DNA of 64,000 bases from Pseudomonas sp. efr-133-TYG-5 (lineage in GTDB: Bacteria; Pseudomonadota; Gammaproteobacteria; Pseudomonadales; Pseudomonadaceae): the NCBI RefSeq assembly GCF_030209175.1, contig NZ_JARVSM010000001.1, forward strand, positions 868,001-932,000, read 5' to 3'. The notes under the pieces are model-generated. The model saw only the letters and a program-made list of their open reading frames with translations, had not been told where the DNA came from and made no database searches. Made by a program: the position numbers and the translations under genes. The first letter of the stretch is position 1. Each line of letters starts with the position of its first letter. Positions 1 to 7,422 of this stretch are shown piece after piece.

Positions 1-1149
1 CACCACCCCCGAACCGAAGCCGTGGTAGTTGCTCTGGATGAACGAAACCATATTGCCTTGCGCGTCGGCCGTTGCCAGGTACACGGTGCCACTGGCATGC
101 GGATCGCCGGGCTGCGGTGGCTGCGCCTGCTCGCCGATCTGCCCACGGCGCCGGGCGCTGTAGTCATCGCTCAACAGGTCGGCGACCGCCACCCGCATGT
201 GCAGCGGATCGGTGATGTAGTGCAGACCGTCGCTGTAGGCCAGCTTCATCGCCTCCAGCTGTCGATGCCAGGTCTGCTGGCTGTCACGCTGATCAAAGTC
301 GAAACCTTCGAGAATCTTCAGCGCCATCAACGCCACCAGGCCCTGCCCGCTCGGCGGGATTTCCCAGACGTCCACGCCACGGTAGTTGACGTGAATCGGC
401 TCGACCCATTGCGCGCGGTAATCCTGCAGATCGCTGGCGCGCAGATAGCCGCCGGTCGCCCGCGAATGCGCATCCAGACGCTGCGCCAAAGCGCCGCGAT
501 ACAAGCTCTCACAACGGCTCGCCGCCAACGCCTCCAGCGTGCGCGCCTGCGCCGGATTACGGAACAGCTCGCCGGCCCTGGGCGCTCGGCCGTCAATCAG
601 GAAGGTGTCGAACCAGGCATCGAGCACCGCATCGCGATGGGGACTGAACTCCTCCAGTGCCTTCTGCCACTGCTGGGCAACCACGGGCGACAGTGGAAAA
701 CCGTCGCGCGCCAGGCTGATGGCCGGTTGCAGCAAATCAGCGAACGGCAGCACGCCGAAACGCCGCGAAAGCTCGGCCCAGGCCGATGGACAACCGGGCA
801 CCGTTACCGGTGTCCAGCCGTACAACGGCATGTGCGCATGGCCGGCGGCCTTGACCGCTTCGATACTCAGCGCTGCCGGCGCGTGGCCGTTGGCACTGAG
901 CCCGTGCAACTGATCCTTGACCCACACCAGGGCGAACGCGTCGCCGCCCAGGCCGCAGCCCGTGGGCTCGACCACGGTCAATGCCGCGGCCGTGGCGATC
1001 GCGGCGTCAATCGCATTGCCGCCCTTGTGCATCATCTCGATGCCGGCCTGCGCGGCCAGGGGCTGGGACGCCGCCACCATGCCGCGACGGGCGAACACGC
1101 TTTGGCGCTGTGACGGATAGGGATACTCGTGAGCAGAGAATTTCAACAT
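1..1149 (-). CDS. gamma-glutamyltransferase family protein (partial, C-terminus outside window)
   Basis: This is an Ntn-hydrolase of the gamma-glutamyltranspeptidase family, which removes or transfers the gamma-glutamyl group of glutathione-like compounds. The 383 residues present cover the large subunit and the beginning of the small subunit. The self-cleavage site lies at about Thr355, in the context SGTVYLATAD, which aligns with the catalytic Thr of E. coli GGT through the following DxxGN motif. There is no signal peptide: the protein begins MLKFSAHEYP, so it is probably cytosolic and of the YwrD type rather than the periplasmic Ggt type. The start is preceded by an AAGAG-like ribosome site. 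It lies 40 bases after the ABC ATPase gene and reads the same way, suggesting that it processes the imported substrate. The remainder lies beyond base 1. Confidence 0.9.
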   Translation of the reverse strand, partial: MLKFSAHEYPYPSQRQSVFARRGMVAASQPLAAQAGIEMMHKGGNAIDAAIATAAALTVVEPTGCGLGGDAFALVWVKDQLHGLSANGHAPAALSIEAVKAAGHAHMPLYGWTPVTVPGCPSAWAELSRRFGVLPFADLLQPAISLARDGFPLSPVVAQQWQKALEEFSPHRDAVLDAWFDTFLIDGRAPRAGELFRNPAQARTLEALAASRCESLYRGALAQRLDAHSRATGGYLRASDLQDYRAQWVEPIHVNYRGVDVWEIPPSGQGLVALMALKILEGFDFDQRDSQQTWHRQLEAMKLAYSDGLHYITDPLHMRVAVADLLSDDYSARRRGQIGEQAQPPQPGDPHASGTVYLATADAQGNMVSFIQSNYHGFGSGVV

Positions 1150-1189
1150 GGCAAGGGCTCTTGAAAACGCGCATTCATGAAGTCCGCTT

Positions 1190-1969
1190 TCACAGCACGC
1201 GGCTGAGAAAGGCCTGGGTACGAGGATGGCTGGGGTGACTGAAAATCTGTTCCGGCGGGCCCTGTTCGATCAGCTCCCCCTGATCGAGCACCACCACGCG
1301 GTCGGCGACTTCGCGGGCAAAACCCATCTCGTGAGTGACCACCACCATGGTCATGCCGTCCTCGGCCAGCTCCTGCATCACCTGCAGGACCTCGCCGACG
1401 GTTTCCGGGTCGAGTGCCGACGTGGGTTCGTCGAACAGCATCGCCTGAGGCTTCATGGCCAGCGCCCGGGCAATCGCCACACGCTGCTGCTGGCCACCGG
1501 AAAGCATCGACGGATAGTGGTTGGCCTTGTCCGCCAGCCCGACACGTTTGAGCAGCGCCTGCGCCTGCTCCATGGCGGCCTTGCGTGGCACACCGAGGAC
1601 CTGAATCGGCGCTTCGATGATGTTTTCCAGCGCCGTCATGTGCGGGAACAGATTGAAGCGCTGGAACACCATGCCGATGTCCCGGCGCTGCCGGGCAATG
1701 TTGCGTTCCGAATCGCGCACCAGACTGCCGTCGGCCCTGGCGCGGTAGCCCATGGGCTGGCCATTGACGCGGATCTGCCCGGCCTGAATGTCTTCCAGCA
1801 GATTGATACAGCGGATGAACGTGGTCTTGCCGGAACCCGAGGCACCGATCAGCACCACCACCTCGCCTCGGCGCACCTGCAGGGAGATCCCCTTGAGAAT
1901 CTGCAGGTCGCCGAAGGACTTGTGAATGTTCAGCGCCTCGATGATCAGCTCGTCACTTTGCTGCGCCAT
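1190..1969 (-). CDS. polar amino acid ABC transporter, ATP-binding protein
   Basis: This is the 259-residue cytoplasmic ATPase of a PAAT-type amino acid importer. The Walker A motif GASGSGKT is at residues 42-49, the signature LSGGQQQR near residue 155, and Walker B continues into the D-loop as [12 protein letters not shown]. The chosen ATG begins MAQQSDEL and lies two bases after the permease stop, so translation is probably coupled. An open frame continues far upstream, but that part is only the shadow of the permease. The length is typical of GlnQ/HisP/ArtP proteins. The substrate cannot be told from the ATPase; the adjoining gamma-glutamyltransferase suggests a gamma-glutamyl amino acid or glutamate-like compound. 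Confidence 0.93.
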   Translation of the reverse strand: MAQQSDELIIEALNIHKSFGDLQILKGISLQVRRGEVVVLIGASGSGKTTFIRCINLLEDIQAGQIRVNGQPMGYRARADGSLVRDSERNIARQRRDIGMVFQRFNLFPHMTALENIIEAPIQVLGVPRKAAMEQAQALLKRVGLADKANHYPSMLSGGQQQRVAIARALAMKPQAMLFDEPTSALDPETVGEVLQVMQELAEDGMTMVVVTHEMGFAREVADRVVVLDQGELIEQGPPEQIFSHPSHPRTQAFLSRVL

Positions 1970-1971
1970 GA

Positions 1972-2748
1972 TTAACGTCCCCTCAACAGTTTCAGCGTGT
2001 GCCGTCCGAACATCCGGCTGGAGGCCGGTGGCGGCGACGAGGGTCGATCCGACTGGCCGAAGCGCTGCTCGAGCCAGCGCTGGAAGAAGCCCCACAGTGT
2101 CGTGAGCAAGAGAAAATAGATCGCCACCACCAGGTACAACTCGAAGACCCGGAAGGTTGCCGACGTGACCATCTGCGTGCTGAGCAGCAACTCCTGCACA
2201 CCGATCACACTGACCAGCGTCGTATTCTTCAGCATCACATTGAACTCGTTGCCCAGCGGCGGCACGATGACCCGAAACGCTTGCGGCAGGACGATCCGCC
2301 GCATCAGCTTGGCGAAGGTCATGCCCAGGGAGCGCCCGGCCTCGTACTGGCCCTTGTCCACGGCACCGATACCGGCGCGAATGATTTCGGCCATGTACGC
2401 GCCTTCGTTGAGGCCCAGGGCAATGATCGCGGCCTGGATGTTGCCGGGGATCACCAGGCCGAACAGCTCGATGTCTTCGAAGCGGAAAATCCCGCCCGCG
2501 GCCAGCGCCGTGTAGAGAAAGACGATCTGCACCAGCAACGGCGTGCCGCGCATCAGCCACACGTAAAAACGCACCGGCAGATGCAGCAGCGGGTTCTTCG
2601 ACAAGCGCAGCAGCGCGGCGGCCAGCCCCAGCACGCAGCCCAGCACCATCGCCAGTACACTGATCAGGCACGTCAGCCAGAGCCCGGTGAGGTACACGCC
2701 GCTGGGTTGCAACAGGTACTGCCAGAACACATCCCAATTGAAGTTCAT
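1972..2748 (-). CDS. amino acid ABC transporter, permease protein
   Basis: This is an inner-membrane permease of the HisM/GlnP type, about 258 residues. It has an N-terminal membrane helix ([18 protein letters not shown]), then the stretch [16 protein letters not shown], and the EAA loop that contacts the ATPase ([22 protein letters not shown]). A tail of about 30 polar residues follows the last helix ([13 protein letters not shown]), somewhat longer than usual. The ATG is preceded by GAGG at suitable distance; an in-frame TTG one codon earlier is an alternative. It is the only permease gene in the operon, so the channel is probably a homodimer. The gene begins 11 bases after the binding-protein stop. 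Confidence 0.92.
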   Translation of the reverse strand: MNFNWDVFWQYLLQPSGVYLTGLWLTCLISVLAMVLGCVLGLAAALLRLSKNPLLHLPVRFYVWLMRGTPLLVQIVFLYTALAAGGIFRFEDIELFGLVIPGNIQAAIIALGLNEGAYMAEIIRAGIGAVDKGQYEAGRSLGMTFAKLMRRIVLPQAFRVIVPPLGNEFNVMLKNTTLVSVIGVQELLLSTQMVTSATFRVFELYLVVAIYFLLLTTLWGFFQRWLEQRFGQSDRPSSPPPASSRMFGRHTLKLLRGR

Positions 2749-2759
2749 CAACGTCTACC

Positions 2760-3566
2760 TCAATCGAGTGTGTCGCTGGAAACGTGCCATTGACTCAAAA
2801 GCTGTTTGTAGCTGCCGTCGCTGCGCATGTCGGTGATGATCTGCTGCACCGCGGCGCTCAGTTGTGGATCGTCCTTGCGGATGCCCAGGCCGGTGAGGAT
2901 GCGGCTGAAGGCCGGCACCCCTTCCTCGAACAGGTCCGGGGCCATCGCGGCGTAGTAACCGGCGGTTTCCACCGTGGTGCCGTAGGCGTCGACCTGACTG
3001 ATGCGCAAGGCCTGGAACGCGTCGGTGTCGGTGTTGTAGACCACCAGTTTCATCGGCGGCTTGCCGGCCTTGGCCAGGCTTTCATTCTCGCTATCGAGCA
3101 GGGTCTTGATGGTCGAACCGTTGAGCACCGCGATCTTGTGCCCGCTGAGGTCCGCCAGGGTCTTGAGCGCCTTCGGATTGCCCTTGGGCACCACCACCGC
3201 CTGACTGGAATACATGTAGTTGACGATGTCGATCACCTCGCGGCGCTCGGGCTTGTCGAACAACTGGTCGACGATCATGTCGCACTGTTTGGCCAGCAAC
3301 GCCGGAAGCAATCCGGAAAACGGAATCACCCGCCACTCAACCTTCTTGTCGCCCAGACGCCGGGCGATTTCCACGCCGAGGTCAACAGTCAGGCCCTTGG
3401 GCTTCTGCGCTTCATCGAAGGACACCAGCGGCGGCGAATCCATGCCCGAGCAATAGGTGAGTTTGTCGACCTTGAGCAAACGCTCCGGCACCACGGGAGC
3501 GGCAACCGCCCACTGCGTACAGAGGCCGAGGGAAATTGCAGCGAGTAACAGGCGAGACGTATGCAT
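2760..3566 (-). CDS. amino acid ABC transporter, periplasmic substrate-binding protein (SBP family 3)
   Basis: This binding protein of about 268 residues feeds the permease and ATPase encoded just downstream. It begins with a Sec signal peptide ([24 protein letters not shown], shown here in part: [10 protein letters not shown]) ending near AVAA. The mature part shows the family-3 pattern: [18 protein letters not shown] at the start, [15 protein letters not shown], then the hinge repeat [19 protein letters not shown]. The ATG was chosen because GGAG lies nine bases upstream and the signal peptide begins there; an in-frame start 48 bases earlier would hide the signal. It is the first transport gene after the GntR regulator, 79 bases downstream of it. 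The ligand is not determined. Confidence 0.92.
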   Translation of the reverse strand: MHTSRLLLAAISLGLCTQWAVAAPVVPERLLKVDKLTYCSGMDSPPLVSFDEAQKPKGLTVDLGVEIARRLGDKKVEWRVIPFSGLLPALLAKQCDMIVDQLFDKPERREVIDIVNYMYSSQAVVVPKGNPKALKTLADLSGHKIAVLNGSTIKTLLDSENESLAKAGKPPMKLVVYNTDTDAFQALRISQVDAYGTTVETAGYYAAMAPDLFEEGVPAFSRILTGLGIRKDDPQLSAAVQQIITDMRSDGSYKQLLSQWHVSSDTLD

Positions 3567-3645
3567 GACCAGACACTCCAGTTCGGTTAGTAACGGGGCA
3601 GTACTCAAAGTCAAAACATCGGCGGGCTCGCGGCCCGCTCTGGGA

Positions 3646-4314
3646 TTATTTTTCCGATTGCAGAAACCGGATCAGTTCGGGGACCGTGCCCTCGATGTGC
3701 TCGCGCACCACGGCTTCGGCCCTGGCGGCATCGCCGGCGCGAATCGCCTCGAGGATCACCACGTGTTCTTCGCGCGCGCTCAACGGTTTTTCCACGTGTT
3801 GCAGCCAGAGCCGCATCGGCGCTTCGATCAGCGCGTAGAGCGCGCTGATCTGCTTCACCAGACGCGGGCGGCCGCTGAGGCTGCACAGGTATTCATGGAA
3901 TTTGCGATGTCGGCTGACCCACGCGGCGCTCTCGTCGCGGTAGTCATCCATTTCATCGAGCAGGCGCTCCAGCGCCGTCAACTGGCGTTCGCTGATCTTC
4001 GCCACGGCAATGCGAATGGCCAGGCCCTCGAGGGCGCTGCGCATCTCGAACACCTCGTGCATTTGTTCGACATCCAGCCCGCTGACAATCGCGCCGCGGT
4101 TCGGTCGCAACGTCACCAGGCCCTGCGCGTCGAGCCGGCGAAAGGCTTCGCGCACGGGCATCCGGCTCATGCCGATTTCACTGGCAATGTCCTCGGCGAT
4201 CAGCCGGTCGCCCTTGCGGTAACGACCGCCGCAGATGCCTTCGAGAAGAAAGTTGTAAGCCTCCTCTTCGGCGGTCAGCGGTTGGCGTGGGTCATAGGCG
4301 GGAGCGAATTGCAT
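3646..4314 (-). CDS. GntR family transcriptional regulator (FCD/FadR subfamily)
   Basis: This 222-residue repressor-type protein has an N-terminal winged helix (residues about 10-75, with GDRLIAEDIASEIGMSRMPVREA and the wing LRPNRGAIV) and an all-helical FCD ligand domain (EVFEMRSALEGLAIRIA onward). FCD proteins usually carry a metal and bind small carboxylates or amino acids; the helical His residues are visible (RKFHEYL, REHIEG). The start MQFAP follows AAGG at good spacing. It lies first in the same direction as the ABC and gamma-glutamyltransferase genes and directly behind a long perfect inverted repeat, so it probably represses itself and the operon. The inducer is unknown, perhaps the gamma-glutamyl compound or glutamate. 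Confidence 0.9.
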   Translation of the reverse strand: MQFAPAYDPRQPLTAEEEAYNFLLEGICGGRYRKGDRLIAEDIASEIGMSRMPVREAFRRLDAQGLVTLRPNRGAIVSGLDVEQMHEVFEMRSALEGLAIRIAVAKISERQLTALERLLDEMDDYRDESAAWVSRHRKFHEYLCSLSGRPRLVKQISALYALIEAPMRLWLQHVEKPLSAREEHVVILEAIRAGDAARAEAVVREHIEGTVPELIRFLQSEK

Positions 4315-4330
4315 GGCGGTACCTTTTGTA

Positions 4331-4362
4331 TTTTTGTATCCAATTATCCACGGATACAAAAA
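4331..4362. promoter_or_regulatory. 32-bp perfect inverted repeat, probable GntR operator
   Basis: The arms TTTTTGTATCC and GGATACAAAAA (11 bp each, perfect) are separated by 10 bases and lie 17 bases before the GntR start codon. A further TTTTGTA half-site lies directly next to the left arm. FCD regulators commonly bind TTGTAT/ATACAA-type half-sites, so autoregulation is likely. The pairing is seen in the sequence; the bound protein is inferred. Confidence 0.7.
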
Positions 4363-4571
4363 AGCACAATGCGTGCCAAAGGTTGTCGCCAGGGGGCAAG
4401 CACTTGATTCGCCTGATTTAACGCGCAATAGCGGGCGGCCTTCCTGCCGAGGGCGTGCTACCTATTGGCTCATTGCGAGCCCGAAAAGGTGCAGAACGGT
4501 AGCCGGGTAACACTCGCATTGGATGGCGTCTGCGTGGCCGCGCACATTGACCGGCGCGGCTCACGGTTAGA

Positions 4572-5495
4572 TCACAACGCCCGCGCCCAGGTCTGGCTCA
4601 CCAGGTCCTTGCCGAAGCTGTGCACCGGGGTTTCTTCCACCAGCTCGAAGCCGGCCTTCTGATAGATCTTGCGCGCGGCGCTGAGGTTGCTGGTCGTCCA
4701 TAGCGTCATTCTGCTGTAGCCGACCTGGCGCGCGAACCGCAGGCATTCCTCGACCAGGCGACTGCCGATGCCCAGTCCCCGGGCGCTGGCGTCGACGTAG
4801 AGCATGCGTAGCTTGGCGGTGGTTTCGTCGAGCCTGACGATGAACACCGAGCCGATCACCTTGCCGTCCTTTTCGGCGATCCAGCAGCGTTCGGCGCTCG
4901 GGTCGAACTCGCGCAGGTACTGAGCGATGACCTCGGCCACCAACGCTTCGAATTCTCCGTTCCAGCCGTACTCGCGCGCGTAGAGCGACGCCTGCTGTTG
5001 CATGACGGTGCCCATGTCGCCGGGTTGCGGATCGCGCAGGATGTACGTGGTGTCGCGCGCGCCACCCAACAACGTCTGAATCGTCGTCATGGCATCGATC
5101 AGTTGCCGCTGCTGTGGCTCGCAAAGGCGTTCGAGCATGGCCACGACCTGTTCGCGGGAGGCCTGCTCCAGCGGGGCGAGGATCGCGCGGCCGAGATCGC
5201 TGAGGTGCAAGCGGACAGCGCGGGCATCGCTGGTGCAGCGGACTTTCTGGATCAGCCCTTTGTTCTCGAACCGGCTGATGATCCGGCTCATGTAACCGGC
5301 GTCCAGACTGAGCAGCTGGCGCAGATCGGCGCTGGTCAGGTCACCGCGCGAAGCCAGTTCATAGAGAATGCGCAGTTCGGTCAGCGAATAGTCGCTGTGC
5401 AGCAGGTGCTCCTGCAGCACGCCGATCTGGTGGGTGTAGAAACGATTGAAGCCGCGAACGATGTCGGCTTGCGCGAAGAGAGGATGACTGGACAT
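4572..5495 (-). CDS. MarR-type regulator fused to GNAT acetyltransferase
   Basis: This 307-residue protein joins a MarR winged-helix domain (residues about 15-140; SLTELRILYELASRGDLTSADL, then YMSRIISRFENKGLI and RCTSDARAVRLHLSDLG) to a GNAT N-acetyltransferase domain (about 155-305). The acetyl-CoA loop reads RGLGIGSRLVEECLRFAR and is followed by LWTTSNLSAARKIYQKAGF. Such fusions are widespread in proteobacteria; the acetylated substrate is generally unknown. The start MSSHPLF lies just behind two palindromic operator copies and is preferred over an in-frame upstream start that would run through them. Autorepression is likely. It has no neighbour in the same direction that would suggest a pathway. 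Confidence 0.9.
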   Translation of the reverse strand: MSSHPLFAQADIVRGFNRFYTHQIGVLQEHLLHSDYSLTELRILYELASRGDLTSADLRQLLSLDAGYMSRIISRFENKGLIQKVRCTSDARAVRLHLSDLGRAILAPLEQASREQVVAMLERLCEPQQRQLIDAMTTIQTLLGGARDTTYILRDPQPGDMGTVMQQQASLYAREYGWNGEFEALVAEVIAQYLREFDPSAERCWIAEKDGKVIGSVFIVRLDETTAKLRMLYVDASARGLGIGSRLVEECLRFARQVGYSRMTLWTTSNLSAARKIYQKAGFELVEETPVHSFGKDLVSQTWARAL

Positions 5496-5510
5496 GACAC
5501 GCGCTCGATA

Positions 5511-5546
5511 GTTGCTCAAGGCAACTATATAATTGCCTAAGGCAAT
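5511..5546. promoter_or_regulatory. tandem MarR-type operators over the MarR-GNAT promoter
   Basis: Two 15-bp palindromes lie here: GTTGCTCAAGGCAAC (5511-5525) and the perfect ATTGCCTAAGGCAAT (5532-5546). Their centres are 21 bp apart, two helical turns, so two dimers could bind the same DNA face. The TATATAA-like stretch between them may be the minus-strand -10 element, which would make binding directly repressive. Confidence 0.75.
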
Positions 5547-5566
5547 CATGTCAATTTTTTACTCCA

Positions 5567-5854
5567 CTACTTGCACTTGGCCAATACCACCTGACAGGTG
5601 GCTGGCGTGCCGCCGGAACGCCCGGCGTAGCGGATGCAATTGGTCATCGACTTCTGCCGCGCCATGTTCAGGCTGGAGCCCCACGCCAGACCACCCTCGC
5701 CCACCGTCGGCAGCGCCTTGGCGTAACAGGCGTCGCCGATGTCGGACGCCGAAGCGTGTTTCCTGGCGGAACAGCCTGCGCTCAGTACCAGGCTGAATAC
5801 CGTCAGGGTGGCCAGGCCCCACAGTGAGCATCGGCGCATGTTGGTTGCGATCAT
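5567..5854 (-). CDS. small lipoprotein of unknown function
   Basis: This 95-residue protein has a short basic N-terminus, a hydrophobic stretch and the lipobox LSAGC, so it is predicted to be exported and lipid-anchored at a Cys near residue 28. The mature part contains Cys residues in DACYAKAL, TNCIRYAG, ATCQVV and a C-terminal AKCK, suggesting two disulfide bonds in the periplasm. I do not recognise a family. MIATN was taken as the start because AGGTG lies eight bases upstream; MRRCSLWG five codons later is possible. It is a single gene between the MarR-GNAT operators and a non-coding stretch. Confidence 0.75.
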   Translation of the reverse strand: MIATNMRRCSLWGLATLTVFSLVLSAGCSARKHASASDIGDACYAKALPTVGEGGLAWGSSLNMARQKSMTNCIRYAGRSGGTPATCQVVLAKCK

Positions 5855-6183
5855 TGCGATTCACCTGGCGCTGGAGGGGGCGTTGTTCAGTCTAGACCCT
5901 GCGCCGGGCAACCCGCTCACGGTTGACGACCGAGATGATCGGGCGGCTGGTGTCGCCGAGCGTGACACCGCCGGCCCGCGTCCTGCCGACACTGCGGCCG
6001 TATCGCCTGGAGCGTTTCTGAAACAATGCCTTGAGCGCGGCGCGATCTGCTTTATAAGGTGCTGCGGTAAATGACCGTTAAACAGGATGAACCGGTGATG
6101 GCAGGACAACCGATGCTTATCGTCTTCAATGGCAATGCACAGCATTCAGTCGGCAGCAGTGGCCATTCGACCAAGGAGTGCAC
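5855..6183. other. 329-bp intergenic stretch
   Basis: This region lies between two divergently oriented small exported-protein genes, so it should hold both promoters. No clear sigma-70 hexamers or long palindromes stand out. A 38-codon open frame from ATG 6071 ends in the TGA overlapping the next gene's ATG, but it has only a weak ribosome site and is treated as a possible leader, not as a gene. Confidence 0.4.
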
Positions 6184-6459
6184 ATGAAACGCTATTTGAC
6201 CTTGTTGCTACTGGGCGCCACGGGCCTCGCCCAGGCTGCGCCCACTTGCTCGGCTGCCTGGTACGAATCGATCGAGCAGCAACTGACCACGGCCGATACT
6301 CAAGGGCATGGGCCGGATCTGGGCTCTGACGAATGGAAATCGGTGATCGAGTTCAAGTTGGGCGTTCGCGACAAGGCCGAGGTCCCGCAACGCAACTCCG
6401 AGCAGTGGTGCCAGTACATCAAGCAAAAAGTGGACGCGATCAACTCCAAGAGGCGCTGA
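6184..6459 (+). CDS. small secreted hypothetical protein
   Basis: This 91-residue protein starts with a Sec signal peptide (MKRYLTLLLLGATGLAQAAP) cleaved near AQA-AP, leaving about 73 residues. The mature protein has two Cys residues (PTCSAAWY and EQWCQYIK) that may form a disulfide, and is rich in Trp, Gln and acidic residues. I recognise no family. The ATG is set by AAGGAG five bases upstream; an in-frame GTG two codons earlier overlaps that site and is unlikely. It is followed by a strong hairpin terminator shared with the convergent gene. Confidence 0.7.
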   Translation: MKRYLTLLLLGATGLAQAAPTCSAAWYESIEQQLTTADTQGHGPDLGSDEWKSVIEFKLGVRDKAEVPQRNSEQWCQYIKQKVDAINSKRR

Positions 6460-6514
6460 TTGCGCTTGCGACTGACCCGCATGCCGGCGCCATGCATTTT
6501 CCCGCCTTCAAAAC

Positions 6515-6549
6515 GACAAAAGCCTGCTGTGCACCAGCAGGCTTTTGTC
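6515..6549. terminator. bidirectional intrinsic terminator
   Basis: A perfect 15-bp stem GACAAAAGCCTGCTG / CAGCAGGCTTTTGTC with a five-base loop lies between two convergent genes. The A and T runs at the stem ends supply a U-tract for both directions. Confidence 0.85.
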
Positions 6550-6562
6550 GATCAGCATCGTG

Positions 6563-7195
6563 TCACTTGTGCTGGGCTGTCAGCGCCGAGTAACTGTTCA
6601 TCAGGTTGCGATAGTTGGGAATGCGCTGCGACAGCAGGTTACCCAGGCCTTCGATGTCGTTGCGCCAGTCGCGGTGCAGCTCACAGGCCACCGAGAACCA
6701 GTTCATCATCTGTGCGCCGGCCTGGGTCATGCGGTTCCAGGCCGCCTGTTGCACGGTGGTGTTGAAGGTGCCGGAGGCATCGGTGACCACGAACACATCG
6801 AAGCCTTCAGCCAGCGCCGACAATGTCGGGAACGCGACGCAGACATCCGTCACTACGCCAGCGATGATGATCTGCTTGCGCCCGGTGGCCTTGATCGCCT
6901 TGACGAAGTCTTCGTTGTCCCAGGCGTTGATCTGGCCTGGGCGGGCGATGTAAGGCGCGTCCGGGAACATCTCCTTGAGCTCTGGCACCAGCGGGCCGTT
7001 CGGGCCTTGCTCGAAACTGGTGGTGAGGATGGTCGGCAGGTTGAAGAATTTGGCCAGGTCAGCCAGGGCCAGCACGTTGTTCTTGAACTCGTTCGGCGAG
7101 AAGTCCTGAACCAGCGAAATCAGGCCGGTCTGGTGGTCGACCAGGAGGACTACGGCGTCGTCTTTGTTCAGGCGGTTGTAGGTTGCAGTGCTCAT
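6563..7195 (-). CDS. isochorismatase-fold cysteine hydrolase (YcaC-like)
   Basis: This 210-residue cytoplasmic hydrolase has the isochorismatase-fold catalytic set: Asp20 in LLVDHQ, a basic residue in the ARPGQINAW region, and the nucleophile Cys119 in VVTDVCVAFPT. The overall pattern and length match YcaC, an octameric hydrolase of unknown substrate common in Pseudomonas. The C-terminal NWFSVACELHRDWRND is typical of this subgroup. The start MSTATYNR has AAAGGG upstream; longer in-frame starts lack one. It is transcribed alone and ends at the shared bidirectional terminator. The real substrate cannot be read from the sequence. Confidence 0.88.
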   Translation of the reverse strand: MSTATYNRLNKDDAVVLLVDHQTGLISLVQDFSPNEFKNNVLALADLAKFFNLPTILTTSFEQGPNGPLVPELKEMFPDAPYIARPGQINAWDNEDFVKAIKATGRKQIIIAGVVTDVCVAFPTLSALAEGFDVFVVTDASGTFNTTVQQAAWNRMTQAGAQMMNWFSVACELHRDWRNDIEGLGNLLSQRIPNYRNLMNSYSALTAQHK

Positions 7196-7422
7196 GTTTG
7201 AATCCCTTTTCTTGGTTGTGGTGGTTGGCTTGCGTTGAACATGGGCACAGATTACTGACGCCGCGCAGCTCGATAAATCGCCTGAAAAGCGTTTAACCGT
7301 CAACCCAGACAGGACAATCAACACCTCCACGGAGTTGAAGGCCAATCCGTCCCGACCTCCCCGGCGATCCTTGTCATAATGTTGCGCAGCAGTGCGCCTG
7401 CAACACACCCAAGGAGATGTAG

